Shown in pieces: positions 11,074 to 23,605 of a DNA stretch of 64,000 nt; position 1 is the stretch's first letter; each line of letters starts with the position of its first letter. The position numbers and the translations under genes are program-made. The stretch is from Triangularia verruculosa (Eukaryota > Ascomycota > Sordariomycetes > Sordariales > Podosporaceae): contig MU863917.1 in assembly GCA_033296885.1 (NCBI GenBank), positions 1 to 64,000 of the forward strand, read 5' to 3'. The notes below the pieces were generated by a model. The model had not been told where the DNA came from. It made no database searches and saw only the letters and a program-made list of their open reading frames with translations.

Positions 11074-14000
11074 CTCCATGATCCGTTCCCCATTTGTGGG
11101 GACATCCATTCCTGGCCTTCCCGACGGTTGACCACCAGGAAGGCACGGAAGGACCTGAAAAGGAAGAAGCCGATGAACAATGCTTTGGAACAAACCGGGA
11201 AAAATATCATATTTGAACCCGACGCCAGTTCGCCACGATAGGACGCAGAGAAAAACAGCTGACACCTTACCATAGAGACACCCCACGTTCCCATCCTCGG
11301 AATCATAGCAGAGGTCGGGTGCTGGAGACGTCAAAAAGCTAAAGGGAGAACCCTCTGCTCCGGTTGAGTGAACCCCCACGCGGTTGGCTCTGATGAGCTA
11401 TTGGGAGGGACAGATACACAATCCAAGGCTGTGGGAGACAAAGGAGGGGCAATATTGTCTTCCATGCAGGTTCAGCCATCGGCAAACATTCGTTTTCGAA
11501 CTGACAGCTCATACCTGCCTGTACTCGGCACTGCATGTCAAATAAGACGCACCACTCGGAGGTTAGGCATAACCCGTCACACTCAGGTCGTATCCGCCGG
11601 GAAACGGAGCAGCATCCGAGCAAGAAGGGCGCGGGATGTTTTTTCCAATTGCTGTTTTTTTGCAAAAGATCCCCACTGCCTTTGACCGATGTGGACATGG
11701 GGTGATGCTTGTCAAAAGGGCAGAAACACAACCGACTTTTTTTCTTTTCTGCAAAGTCCCCGTTCAGACCAGAAGCTCCATTCGACACCGAGCCCCTGAC
11801 GGGAGTGTGGGGGTGGCTCTGCCCTGGGATAAGGTCTGAGACCCCTGGGCAGCTGGATCACTATCATCAGCATGAATCGATCACCCACAGGCTGGCATGA
11901 AAACCAGCCAAAAAGCCCAAGCCGCGCTTTGGCTGGAAGGCGGCGCATCATCTTCTACAGTTGGTGTTACCATACATTACTTGCATGTGGGGACAAAAAT
12001 CCCTCAGGCCCTTTCGAGTCCTCGATCTTCGGGATAAGGTAAGTCGAAGAAGAAGGCTGACATGACCAGGCGCTTTCTTCGAAGCATCGAAACAAAAAGC
12101 CCGATGCTCGTCCGCTCATTCAGTGGCGCCCATCAAACGCGTTGCACCAAGCCTTTTTTGTGCCTCTAGCCCACAGCTCCGGTACACCCGCCCCGCCCCT
12201 GACAGGTAGGTAGGTCGTGGGGGTTGGCCATCTGTCTGAGCTTCTTCAAGAACGCGGGCAAGGTCAGCAGCGAGATGGCGTGGGATCCTGCAGCAGCAGC
12301 AGAGAAACGAGACTGGAGGAAAGGTAAAAAACGGACACTGCCCCTCCCCCTACCAAAAGAAAAAAAACACATTGCACCTTATTTTCTTTGGAAGTGCCAT
12401 CATCCCTTCCCTGTGGACGGCGTCGTCACCGGGCAGCAGCATCATCACAAGCGGTATATTTGCTTGAGCGGCACTCCCATTGGGAGTTTCCCCATCGCCA
12501 CGGTACCACTGAGTTGCACCAAATGTGGCATTGTTTGATGCCCCCCACCGGCGTTTTGCCCTACTTTGCGTCAGGGTCTCGCTAAGATGACCTACAACTC
12601 CCGAGTGCTTCTACCTTCTCATTCTCACTTGAGGAGATCTGAAAAAACCAGAGCCCGGGCAGTGGGGGGCCGCATCTCGAGGATATCGAAGACTCAATAC
12701 TAGCGGACTGCTGCATGCCGCCCGCTGCTGCTGACGTCTCCATTTCCCGTCCATTGTCCCATCCGTGCAGCCTCCCGCTTGAAGCCAGAAGCCGATCATG
12801 CAGCTCTCTCCTGATTCTTTTCCGCTGCTTTTTCTCCTCGCACTGTCCGCGATGCACTTTCTAAATCTACCTTACCCCCCGGGCGCCATTCCTCTCTTAT
12901 ACCTATTACATCAGAACTCAGGTTATACCGCCCGTGCCGCCGTGTCATCCGAGCAGGGGTCATGTTTTGTGGCCGCAAACGATTCGGAAGTAATTTCCTG
13001 GCCTTGTCCCAGATCGGAAAGAATCTCCAGTTCTGGTTCCCCCTTGTTTCCCCAGATCAGGCCAGACAACGAAGAAAAGTTACCACCGACCGGGTAAGAG
13101 GAAAAGGCAAAAATATGCCCCATGTGCGAGAGATAAAATGCCTTGGCCATCTACAGTGGGTCTTTATGTTCTAGACTCGTGTAGTGGCGGTGAAACATGG
13201 AAATCTCGCCGCCCGCTGTCGTTGGATCTGAAAGGGTGGTGTGGAAGTGTCGCTCAGAGCTAATGTCACTCGTGCTCGTAGGTACTGGCGAAAAAAAGTG
13301 TCGTGCTGAATTCACAAGGAAAAGTTTGACCTGGTGGCTAAGGGAAGTAAACCGCGTGGGGGTGGTCTAGTCAAAGAGCTATTCCCCAGCTTTGCAGGAG
13401 CCCGCGGCGTGGGGGACCTCTACTTCGAAACGGCGTGGCGACAGAGGGAACGTTTGTCGGCTGAAATGCCTCGGCAGAACTTTTGTCGAGGGCCCGCGGT
13501 AGCGCCGAAAACAAGCCCTAGAGGTTACCACACAATGCACTGGTTGGCCCAGTCACTGCGGGAATGCGCAACGCCGACAAACAGGTATTTAGGTATGGGG
13601 TCAGCGTGTGAAAGAGGCCGAATGGCAGTTGGGACAGGCGTCCTCGGTTTGGGAGTCCATTGCTTGGGCCTTTTTCGTACTGTGTGAGGTACAGTTGGCA
13701 ACAGCTAATGCAGTAGAACATGAACTAACCAAATTTGAAGACTGCAGCCATGACATGCTACAACACGGGCGGGTGGTCGAATGATAGCGCGTTACTCTGG
13801 TGGCGGAAAGGAATATTCCAAGCTGTCGGGATGATCGGCGTCCCCACATTCTCAAAAACCCAAGGACATCTCCATTGGCTGGGCTGATGGCACAAGCACA
13901 GCGGTCAGATATCTGGTTGACAGGCGGGCCACAGCGGTGAGACTCGGGCAGGAACCGACAGCACAGTATGCTACGCACCGTATGTCGAGGTCTTCCAGAT

Positions 14001-14510
14001 TGACGGGAGAAATGAAATCCGCCTGCCCAATTGTTGCTCCTCGGTATCTTCTTCAGAACCTGCTGATAGGACACGCGTAGCGTCTTCGAATGCGGCCGCT
14101 TACTGGCAGCTGCGAACAAGAGACGACTTGTGCCAGGAACCACCACAGTCCAACATACAGGCTGTGTGATGGCAGAGCACGAGCGATTTACTACACCGCA
14201 TGGCGGCCGCTCATCACAGCAACATTGCGGACTGGTATTTAGGTACCATTGGCCCCCCCCCCCCCCCCCCATCTTTCACCCTTGATGGCTCACCTCCTTT
14301 CTCTCGCCATGGAACTCACTCGTATTATCGTCTATTATTTACCAAGTCTACTGGTTTGACCCGACCTACCTTTCTCCCCATGCTCTTTCCAGTCACACAA
14401 CGGCCGTCATTGATCTCACCATCGTTACACGACCCACGTGCCTCTCTGACTGTACCTACCTTACCCTTATTTCCTGGTGATTGGTATGCTGAACGACCCC
14501 GTCCTGAGAA
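11074..14510. other. no supportable gene
   Basis: Many short open stretches overlap on both strands and none has a domain. The longest (minus, 13601-14272, 223 codons) is Ser/Cys/Arg-rich and overlaps simple-sequence C18 at 14253-14270, so I treat it as non-coding. The last few hundred bases should contain the promoter of the protease gene that starts at 14511. Confidence 0.4.
14253..14270. repeat. poly-C homopolymer (C18)
   Basis: An uninterrupted run of 18 C lies about 240 bp upstream of the protease gene start. Such tracts are prone to length polymorphism and to sequencing error. Confidence 0.9.
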
Positions 14511-16820
14511 ATGTCCGGATACACAACCAACCGCCGCCGTGTTACCGGCCTGGGTCGGTATGCCGAGAGCTCTGGCCTAGGCAAGCCCAAATATTGTCAA
14601 GATATTCATCTCCACGACGATCATCCATGTGTCCCCCTCCCGCCAACATTCCCGGCCTTCAATGCTTCCAACGAGCTTTGGTCCAGTTATCCTCGCCCCA
14701 TCGAGCAGAACGACTGGGTTCGCCGGATCACAGGGGAGCAAGCGCCGACCCGGGCCGGGCAGTCATCCTCGACATCTCAGGAAGAACTCACACGCCTCTC
14801 CTCTCGCCCATAGTACGTTCAGCATTCCTTTTTTTTTTCGTTGTCCGGCTCTCTCTTGCCATGAGCTTCTCTTAGAGTTCATAGTGGCTCATGTCGCCGG
14901 ACCATGCTTCGTGTTGATACACTACATGCCATCGTCTAACTTGCCAACAGCTCCCTTCGCGCAAGAGACGACAATGACTTCGCCTCAGTATGGGAATCAA
15001 CCGTGATACCCGCCCTCACCAATCTGCTTCAGCAGTACTGCGACTCCGACTTCGCCGTCGACGTTCACAACTTCCCAGAGCTCTCGACCGACGCCGTCCC
15101 TCGTGTAATCTACATCACCCTCAGCGACTACGTCGACCCTTCCTTCGAAGAGACCATCCGTAATGAGCTCGCCGTTGCCGTCCCATCTCGCTTCAATCCC
15201 ATCTACCTCAAGTTTCGCAGAGGTGGCCCACAGAGATCTGGCATGTGGTGGGGTCAGAGTAAAGAACAGACCGACTACATATGTGAGCCGCGCAACATCA
15301 CCTACCGTCCTAATCCCATCATTGGCATCTCAATCGGCCCTGTCCAGGTGTCTGACGCTGCTTCGCTCGGTGGCTTCGTCAAGATTGGATCGGAACTTTA
15401 CGCCATGAGTGCTGCCCATGCGTTCGAGGAGGCTGTCAAAGACGGCCACTCCCGTGTTAAACACCCAGCCAATCCTGACTTTCCCTTGATCAGGCCGAGC
15501 GATCCCCGCGCGAAGCAGTACTTTATTGGGACTGTGGCCATGAAGACACCGTCTGGGACACTCCGACCTTCACTCACCTTCCAGAACACGGACTTTGCAC
15601 CAGAACTTACCAAGGTTGAGATGGATTGGTGTCTTATCGGGCCAGTGGCGAACGGCAAAAATGTGATCTCGGTGCCGAGCTTTCAGATGGATCAGTGTGT
15701 CGCGGTAGAGCAGACGGCTGCTGTTGAGGGCAATACCGAAGTGTATGCCATGGCAAGGACGAGCGGATACTCGCTCGGTTTTGTATCTGACGTGCCTGGG
15801 CTGCAGAGAATCGATAAGAGTCTGAGGAGAGAGTGGACTGTCAGGCAGTACTCACCTTTTAAGCACCCCAAAGACAGCCGCACCAGTGCGCCATGGTAAG
15901 TCGTCCACGCCTCTAGTCTAAGATCACAGCTGATTCTTTTGCCAGGCAAACTGTGAAGCAGTGGGTGACATCTGGTATTGGTGTCCCGGGAGACTCGGGG
16001 GCGTGGTTGATGAGGCGCAAAGACAATGCCGTTATCGGCCTGATTTGGGGAAGAAACCACGACTATGGAGATCCCCTTGAGCGAATCCGCCTCACCTACT
16101 TCACTCCCATGGTGGACATCCTGAAGGATGTGCAGGAGAATGTCAGTACCGTTATGGTGAAGCCTACCGTTCCCGCTTCACCTGCTAACTTGCTGATAGT
16201 ACGCTGTAGGAGAAGAGGTCTCACTCCCCGCCTATTCAGCCAGAGAGCTAGCACGCGCTTCAGAACACCAGCGCAACGCAGTGCAACTTGACGCGTCTCG
16301 GGATCCATGGACGCTGATCGCATCGAATGCGATCCAGCATCATCGCCATTCTCAGGAGGATATCATTCAGACCAGCTTCGTGGATCCCAATGTTCCGCCC
16401 TCGGGTGCTGTCTTTGGTCATGGACAATGTACCGAGTCGATCCTTAGTTCGTTGGCATCTCAATCTGAGAATGTTGGCCATGTTGATGTCTCTGTTCTCG
16501 CCGTTGGGCGTGAAACAACGTCTCCGCGCAGCGAGGGGTGTTGTTCAACTTCAACGTTGCACTCCCAAGATCGGCTGCTTCTCGGAATCGGGGAAAATGT
16601 CTCTGTTCCCGGACTCTCCAGCTCATCATCCATTCACTCAAGTTTCGGCTCCATGGCGGAACCTTTCGATGCTATTTCCGCAGGGAACGGGGTCCATATT
16701 GTCGAGGCAGAGAGCGTGGACGAAGACATCATCGAGGTTGAGGAGCCTGTTCGGTCCAAAGCCTGTTTTCCACCTGCAAGGTCCTCCGCCTTTGCAAGAT
16801 CAAGTTTCGTTCCGCCTTGA
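14511..16820 (+). CDS. trypsin/chymotrypsin-fold serine protease, four exons (687 aa)
   Basis: The model joins 14511-14812, 14951-15895, 15946-16141 and 16200-16820. The introns (138, 50 and 58 nt) start GTACGT, GTAAGT and GTCAGT and end ACAG, CCAG and ATAG; the first has a TCTAAC branch site. The frame is kept at all three joins. The product carries a complete chymotrypsin-like triad: His257 in SAAHAF, Asp326 in EMDWCLIG, and Ser433 in GVPGDSGAW, the classic GDSG motif. It has no signal peptide or membrane segment, so a cytoplasmic protease is inferred. Residues 1-230 form an N-terminal region of unknown fold. The tail after about residue 480 is Ser-rich and acidic and looks disordered. The substrate is unknown. 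In fungi such trypsin-like domains also occur as parts of NLR-type proteins, but no NLR or pore-forming partner is seen here. Confidence 0.85.
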
Positions 16821-19800
16821 GGGCGTCAGATTGTGAACCGGAGTTCTTGCACGCAAGGGTTGCCTCTTTCCCGAAGGCGCCGAGCTACATGTTTTCCTGG
16901 ATATCCGTCGGATGACCCGGGTCGGCGATGATGACGAATACATTATCCCTCCCTAGAGCTGGTGGTGTTTGATGCCAAGTGTGCTTGCCTGTCGAAGTCC
17001 TAGGTAGTCATGGCTGCGGCCAAAACTGGGCTATGGTGGTGGGATGCACGAGGCTTCCATGTTCATCGGGCGATCATGGTGTGGCAGTCATGATGCTGTA
17101 GTGCTGTAGCATCTCCCAGCCCCTCGGAAGCCTGGTTGCCTTTCGTCTTGCAGGTGGCTTCTGACTACTGGTGCACCCAGAGGTATTATCAGATCTTTGC
17201 ATCTCCGCCCCCACACAGTTGCTTTGTGGTGGTTGGCATCGTGCATTCTCAACCACGAGTGCGGGGTGAGGCAGAAGGATGGAGGTTTGGTTGGCCAGGC
17301 TGGCTGTCTGTTCGGTCACCGGGGCCGACAGGCTGGAAGGAAGAAAGGCAGACCGTGCCGGATTCCTGAAGGTCCATCGGCAAGGCTCTTGTGAAAGGCT
17401 GGTGTGCCTACCGATTACAACCGCAACTCGTCAGACTCGGCCCAGGCGTCCGATGCTGCCATAAGAGTTGCAAGGTAAGGTGTGCCTGCTTCGGGATGTC
17501 TACCTTGGGGAAAGGTTCATGTCGCCATTTTATAGGGCGGGATGCACGAGAATGCTACAGAAGAGAGGATGAGCAATTCTGGAATGCCGTAATGTCAATT
17601 CTGGAAGCCTGACGAGATGCAAGAGTGCATATCTGCCATGAGGTGAGATGCACGTGCGGATAGGTAGGCAGCAGGATATCGCTACACGGTATTGGTTGGT
17701 TCCCTTTTGGTTACCTTGGTCAAGATGCTGCTTTAAGGATTCTGCAGGCCACACCAACGACGTTGGAGTCAACCAATGTTCACCGAAACAGGAATATAAA
17801 TTGCTTTTCGCCCTTTAACCTGAACCTCATCATTGAGGTTGGATTGAGACTGTTGGCGGCGGGGCTCCTAGTCGTTAGGGCTGAAGGTAATGTCCGGCCC
17901 AGTGAGGGGCATGGTCTGCAATCTTCAACTTGGTTCGATGATCAAACTTGAATCCCATTTGTCGCCTTGTCGTTCTGGGCCAAACTCACAGTGTAGGTCA
18001 GAGGCGCATCTGACCTCGTGCCCCAGAGATAGGCTTGATGCCTTTCGAAGCCGCAAGTTCTATGGTCGCCTGCTCGCTTCCCCAAGATGCGACTGTACCC
18101 CGCAAGATCTCGAGGAACCAAGGAAGGCACCGGTGAATTTCATCAGCCCTTTTCCTTTGGTTGCGAGTCGGCGGGTTGCCAACATCAGCACGTCTGACCC
18201 GATGTGCGTTTCGGCGTGTGGCTGGCTCACCGATTGCATCGGGTTTCTGACTGACCTCTTGTGCAACAACATCATCTTGAAAGAGCAGGCAGCTCACTTG
18301 AGGCTCCAGCCACGTGAAGCACGTTCACAAGGTTTAGCAACTTTTGGTTAGCTTCGAGCGGAAGCTCCCCTTCACAGGGGCTCGTCCACGCGGGATGCTT
18401 CCCGTTACTACGGAGTTGGAGTCCTCGTTCGATATTTATTGACCGTCAGGGCGACCACCACGCTATACCAAAGGTAGCAATATTAAGCTGGTAACCAATC
18501 AATCATCCCTGACGGAAAAGGCAAGGCGACCAGACTCGAAACCGGAGATTTTTGAGTGCTTGTCTGATGCCAAAACAGAAGATCGAATGGAAAATGGGCT
18601 GGTCATCGTTCAATCCCAGTTAGCCAATAATAATCTGACACAATTGACATGAACAGTAGTGTCAAGAGCAAAAATATTGTGATAAGCGGCGCGTGCGGGG
18701 GAGCAAGGTGATTAATTCCATACGCCACACATGAGCATCCGCAATAATCACCAACAAGAAAGGCACATCAGACACCCAGCGAGTCACACCGAGAACATGT
18801 GCTGAGAAAAGGTTGTTCAAGGGGTGAGCTTCAGGTTCAAGCCACAACAAGGCGACCAGAGAGGCGGAGCAACCTCGATAAAAGACAAACTGAAGATCTC
18901 GGTGGAATTCCATTTCAAGCTTGCTCACACACTTTCGGACTATAACTCCTTCCAGGTATCACAAGCTCGGCTCGGAGAATCTAAACATTGGTAAGGACGG
19001 GAAATATGATGAGAGCGGTGAGCGCACAGACGGGAGGTATCGGAATCCGAACAACGCATTAGCCAAAGAGTTTCCGGACGCTGGATCTTTCGGAGCGCAC
19101 GTGGCGGACGAAAAGCTGTGCACGAGTCGTCGGTGTTGGTTTGGGAAGGCCCGTCAGGAACAGGAAGTTCGATATCCCACTCTTCCCATGTTTTGCGGCT
19201 TTTAGCGTGTACCCTTGTCGAGGAAGAGAAGAATAGGCGCAAAATATGAGCTCAAAGCAGCGAAAGGTGGGATGACATTTGGCATTTTAAAGACGCAACA
19301 GATTTTGAATCGGAATTTCCACTGCACTAAACGAGAAGGCCCACGTTGGCTTGGTTTCGGCCCGGGACAGCGGGAGTGGCGATGTCCCCGACTGGGACTG
19401 GTTGAGATGGCATGTTGAAGAACGTGACATGTCATGTTTGCAAATCCCCCCGTACATGAGCACTGGCCAGAAAGAGAACAGTTCACGATCGGGGGATCTC
19501 TGCGCCGCTTACATGCCTATCTGATCGATCTTGGTGCAAGTACCCGAGCTTTGGTCGATGAAAGTGTAAGAAATACTATATAGTTACTGTACTCGATATC
19601 ATTGAAGGACCTAAGAAACAAGCAAACCACTAAAATATGTGGCACTGATGGTGTTAAGGAAACGATGACTCTGGCGACCGTGTTTACTTACCTAACAAAT
19701 TACAGCCATACGGCTAGGCCGGCTACGCTGACTATGATCCGTTCCAGACTGGTTCGACAAGTCCTTGGCCGATTCTAGTATCTCTGTGTTTTCTTTAATA

Positions 19801-21275
19801 CAACTTCCAGATTTTGTCTTTGACGTACCGGTAGGTAGGTAGGTACCCACCTTATGTTTCATCGTTGATATCGATAAGTCTCACAACCTGGCACCATCAT
19901 GCATCCTCATGATGACAAGTATGTACATACCTATTCTTTGCTCGAGCTATATTGCAGTTGAGAGAGAGACAAAGCATTGTCACCGAATCAACCAGGTGCC
20001 CCCATCCCTCTATCTAAACATCTTTTTTTCTCCTATAGTCCGCTCCCAAATTCATCATCAACAGTCATCTAATGTCATCTTAACCAATATACTTTTGAAA
20101 TCAACTTACAGGTAAGTTCATTTCCAAAGTAGACACCCCCCGCCATATCCCATCATCCCATTCAACTACCTTGGGTGGGGTAGGGAAGATGCGCGGTTGA
20201 GATGATGAGATTTTATACAGAAAACAAACCTAATACATGACTAGTAGTTGATCAAACCTGTTTACCATGTGCCGAGATTTCCTTGTTCCGCGATTTAAAT
20301 CGATTGTTACCGTCAAGTCTTTGTCAATTGCTACACATGATAGAGGGATTGTGATAACTGCTTTCCATTTTTTATTCGAGTTTGTAACTAAGGTATTCAT
20401 ATTTTCTTTTCCCTTAACACACAAGCCTTCAAATGAAATATGTCTCGCAGACGCGAGGCTAATAGGGGAGTAACGTAAGATAAATCGAGCTCTCAGGGCC
20501 CATAACAAACATGGGATCGGTCATAAGTGTCGTTAATAACGTAAATGGGGATGCTCTCCGATCACAGATCCAAAAAAGCGAAACAGGATAGCATGTGAAA
20601 TCAGAAGTACCACACACTCAACACCAAAATCAGAGAAAACTGCCAGTATTACTCACTGTGGCCTTTGAAAAGGACAAGCGGCCGGGCCTTTGATAATCAA
20701 TCAACTTCCTCTCCATTCTCTCCGCTACTCATGTCGCACTCTTCCATGCCCTCTCTCTACTCGCCTCATCCCCAACATCTTCTAATATCATTCATGTACT
20801 GTCACTTCCACTGCCCATTGATTGCTTCCTTCGCTCCTTGAGTCAACCAAAACATGAAGGTTACTTCGCCTCGGCGACCTGACATGTGCCCGTGAACGGA
20901 TCGGCAATGTCGTGTCAGCAGCGAAGCAATGCTAGCAAAGGAGCAACCGCGCTCAAGCTTTGACACCGTTGCGTGTGTTGATTCAGCTGGTAGGTCGAAT
21001 TTGTCGAAGGGTTCCAGAAAGGCAGCCCGACTTCCCGCGAACTTCAAGCAAGTTGTTCAGTTTTTACCACCACCTTTTCAGCCACTCTTCAAATTGCCGC
21101 GGCTCGGCGCTCCTGCTATAGCATTCCCAACCCGTGATACTGTTTCCAAGCAATGAGATCGCCGACTCGAAGGACCCGTAATTGAGAGCGAAACTCGTTC
21201 TTCTCACCGGCTAGGCAATGGGAGTGTCGTTGGCAGTTGATAGTTGTTACATCACAGATACGATAAAACCCAGCC
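16821..21275. other. no supportable gene
   Basis: This 4.4-kb interval contains only short overlapping open stretches. The longest plus-strand frame is 17890-18351 (153 codons) and it is overlapped by an equally plausible minus-strand frame at 17998-18297. A short run of GTAG-type tetranucleotides occurs near 19830-19845. The right end is the 3' flank of the Est1-type gene. Confidence 0.4.
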
Positions 21276-23605
21276 TCAAGCGGTGATGGCAGCAGCATCA
21301 GGGAGCTCTCCCATGTCAACGCTCTCGACAGGGGTCATCGGCGTCACCTTCGTCTCTGTGTCAAACTCTGGCGCAACGCTGAACTCATGAGTGGACGGAT
21401 TGTACCGCAGCCATTTGTTACTGGAAGTGGCGATCTTGTGCCCCAGCCACAATACGCGCTCACTGCGCTCATCAGCCATGGAAGCAACTTCGAAGTACTT
21501 CTCATCATCATCGATCTTCTCGTTCGAAAAACAGTCGCTGGGAGACACTCTATCCGCCCACGCAAGGCCCCGCATGGCATAATCCTCAGGCAATGGTCTT
21601 TGGGACTCGGATTTGGGGAGGGCACTCTCTTCAATGCGACTGTAGCTCGTGAAAGACCCAAGCGATTTGTTCATCCTCGACGCGATCCGCTTCCAAGGAA
21701 ATTCCGGTGCCACATACCGAATGGCTTCCGGATAGAACGTAAGATGATAAATGAAAACGAGAGTAACGTGAAGAAAGGGAAGAACGTGGGGATCGGTATC
21801 CCGGCGTGATACAATATCGCATGTTCTAGAAAAGAGCTTGAGAGCGTTGACCAGATCTTCTGGGACAGGAGAATCGACATCGCTCTCCTGCATCGGCTGG
21901 TCTTGCGGTTCATCATCGGCAGTCGGGGTTTGCTTCAGCGCCTTCGCGACTGGGTTGGCTTCATTCCCATAGCCGATCACAGCGCAACAGTTTGAAATCC
22001 CCATGTGATATCCAGCCTCGAGCCATTTGCGACTTGAGCGAGTGATTTGGCTGTCCAGAGACTGGAGGAAGTCATCCATGGTTGGCTGCAGCTTGTCCTT
22101 CTGCTTTCCACCAAACATGATGGCGTGAACTTTGACGAATGCGAACTCGGCAACCGAGAGCCTTGACTGTTGCTGGTTCGGCGTCGGAGCCATGATGGGG
22201 TCGAACAGAGTCATGATGCTCTCGCGAGCAGAACCGAAGGGAATCGCCACACAAAGTGACTTGGTGTAGTAGTAGAGTTGTTGAAGCGCATTGGGGCGGG
22301 CCAGAATGGCCAAGTGGTGATACAACCGCCCAGTCGTCGGAGCCTTGTCAGAAGCCTTGGAGTACCAGTGACGGCTCACAGCGGTCCAGTTTTCTCGGTC
22401 CCGAATGTCGTCATCTTCGATGGCCATCCTGTAACGGCCGAGATCGCCAAGACACTCGATCCATGTGTCCTCGAACGCCGGAACAGTTTCATAAAGAAGA
22501 GCCATCATCGAATACGCAAGGTAAATGAACATCAGCATATGTTCTAGACTCGCTGGGAGCCGGTGTCTAAGCAGCTCAAGAAAGGAATGAATGCCGTGCC
22601 GCCACATCCGCGCGGGCATGGCATATTTTGACGCCAATCTTCGTAAAGCAGGGCTCGCAGAAGGATGTTGCGAGGCGAGGAAAAAGTCATGGTGCTCGTG
22701 AAGCAAGGTCCTGTGAAGAGCTATCAAGGCCTGCCACTGTTCATTGTTGAGCTTGTTGGTTGGATCATTTTGTGAGTTCTGGGCATTGTCAACCTCGATA
22801 CATTTGCTCTCCACCATGACCAAACCGGCGTAGATGCCTTTCACCTCAGCAACAAGTTGGTCTTGGGAAATAGGTCGTGTCTCTGGTTGTTTGATGAGTT
22901 CTGTCGGGTCGTTTTCTTCCACCTGCGTGGAACTTCGAGATGTCGAGTTCCGTGATTGCCCCGATTGGCGATGGGGCGGCTTAGGGTTTGGTGTAGATGG
23001 GACTCGCGAAGCAACATTGGACTTGTCATAAGGGCGCTGAGATGTTGTTGTGGTGTCGGCATCAGGTGTCCACAGTGTGCCTTTGGCAGGGGGTCGTCGG
23101 TCAGACTCTGGCCGAGCCTTGGACTTCTTTGGGGGGGAGGTACTTCGAGACCTTGATGGTTCTCTCTTTGAGCTAGTAGTCGACCTTCGGCTGGGTTGTT
23201 CCGGTTGTGTACCAGGGCCATCTGGTTCTATGGGCTTCTGATTGGGTAGCTGCGTCGAAGATGCCATGGTCTTTGCATCTTTAAAACTGGTATCCAAGTT
23301 ACGCGCAGCAGTTCTATTTGCATCTCTGCTTCGTATGAGTTTCTGGATATTTGAAAACGGGGGCAGAGCAGCGAGGACTGGGGAGGTTCATACCTTTCGC
23401 CTAGGATGGCATTATTCCACCTATCTAGTATCAACTGCTTTTTCTCCTCCTCGCTGGTTTCTTGATTGAGGATCTCAATGTGCGCTTCCCAGTAATGTTT
23501 TTCGAATGTAGGTTGGGCATGTTGCAGATCCAGGCCGCAGTCGGGACATTTGATTTTTTTGTTCAATCGCCGAAGATGTTCGTTCCACTTCTTAGAGACA
23601 TCCAT
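21276..23605 (-). CDS. C2H2 zinc finger and Est1-type DNA/RNA-binding domain protein (753 aa)
   Basis: The model is complement(23394-23605, 21276-23325) with a 68-nt intron (GTATGA...GCAG) that restores the frame. Exon 1 encodes a C2H2-like finger (Cys20, Cys23, His37, His42). A Ser/Pro/Arg-rich, probably disordered linker follows (about residues 90-210). The core, about residues 215-440, resembles the Est1/SMG7 14-3-3-like helical domain; the block TTGRLYHHLAILARPNALQQ near residues 402-421 is the most diagnostic. In yeast and animals Est1/SMG proteins act in telomerase recruitment or nonsense-mediated decay. Fungi carry several paralogous families of unknown role, and the exact role here is not known. 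The protein lacks a signal peptide or membrane segment. The domain call is secure, the biological role is inference. Confidence 0.88.

Noticed and set aside
13601..14272. 223-codon open frame on the minus strand
   Set aside because: Its N-terminus is encoded by the C18 homopolymer (poly-Gly), the composition is unlike a folded protein, and no domain or splice extension is seen.
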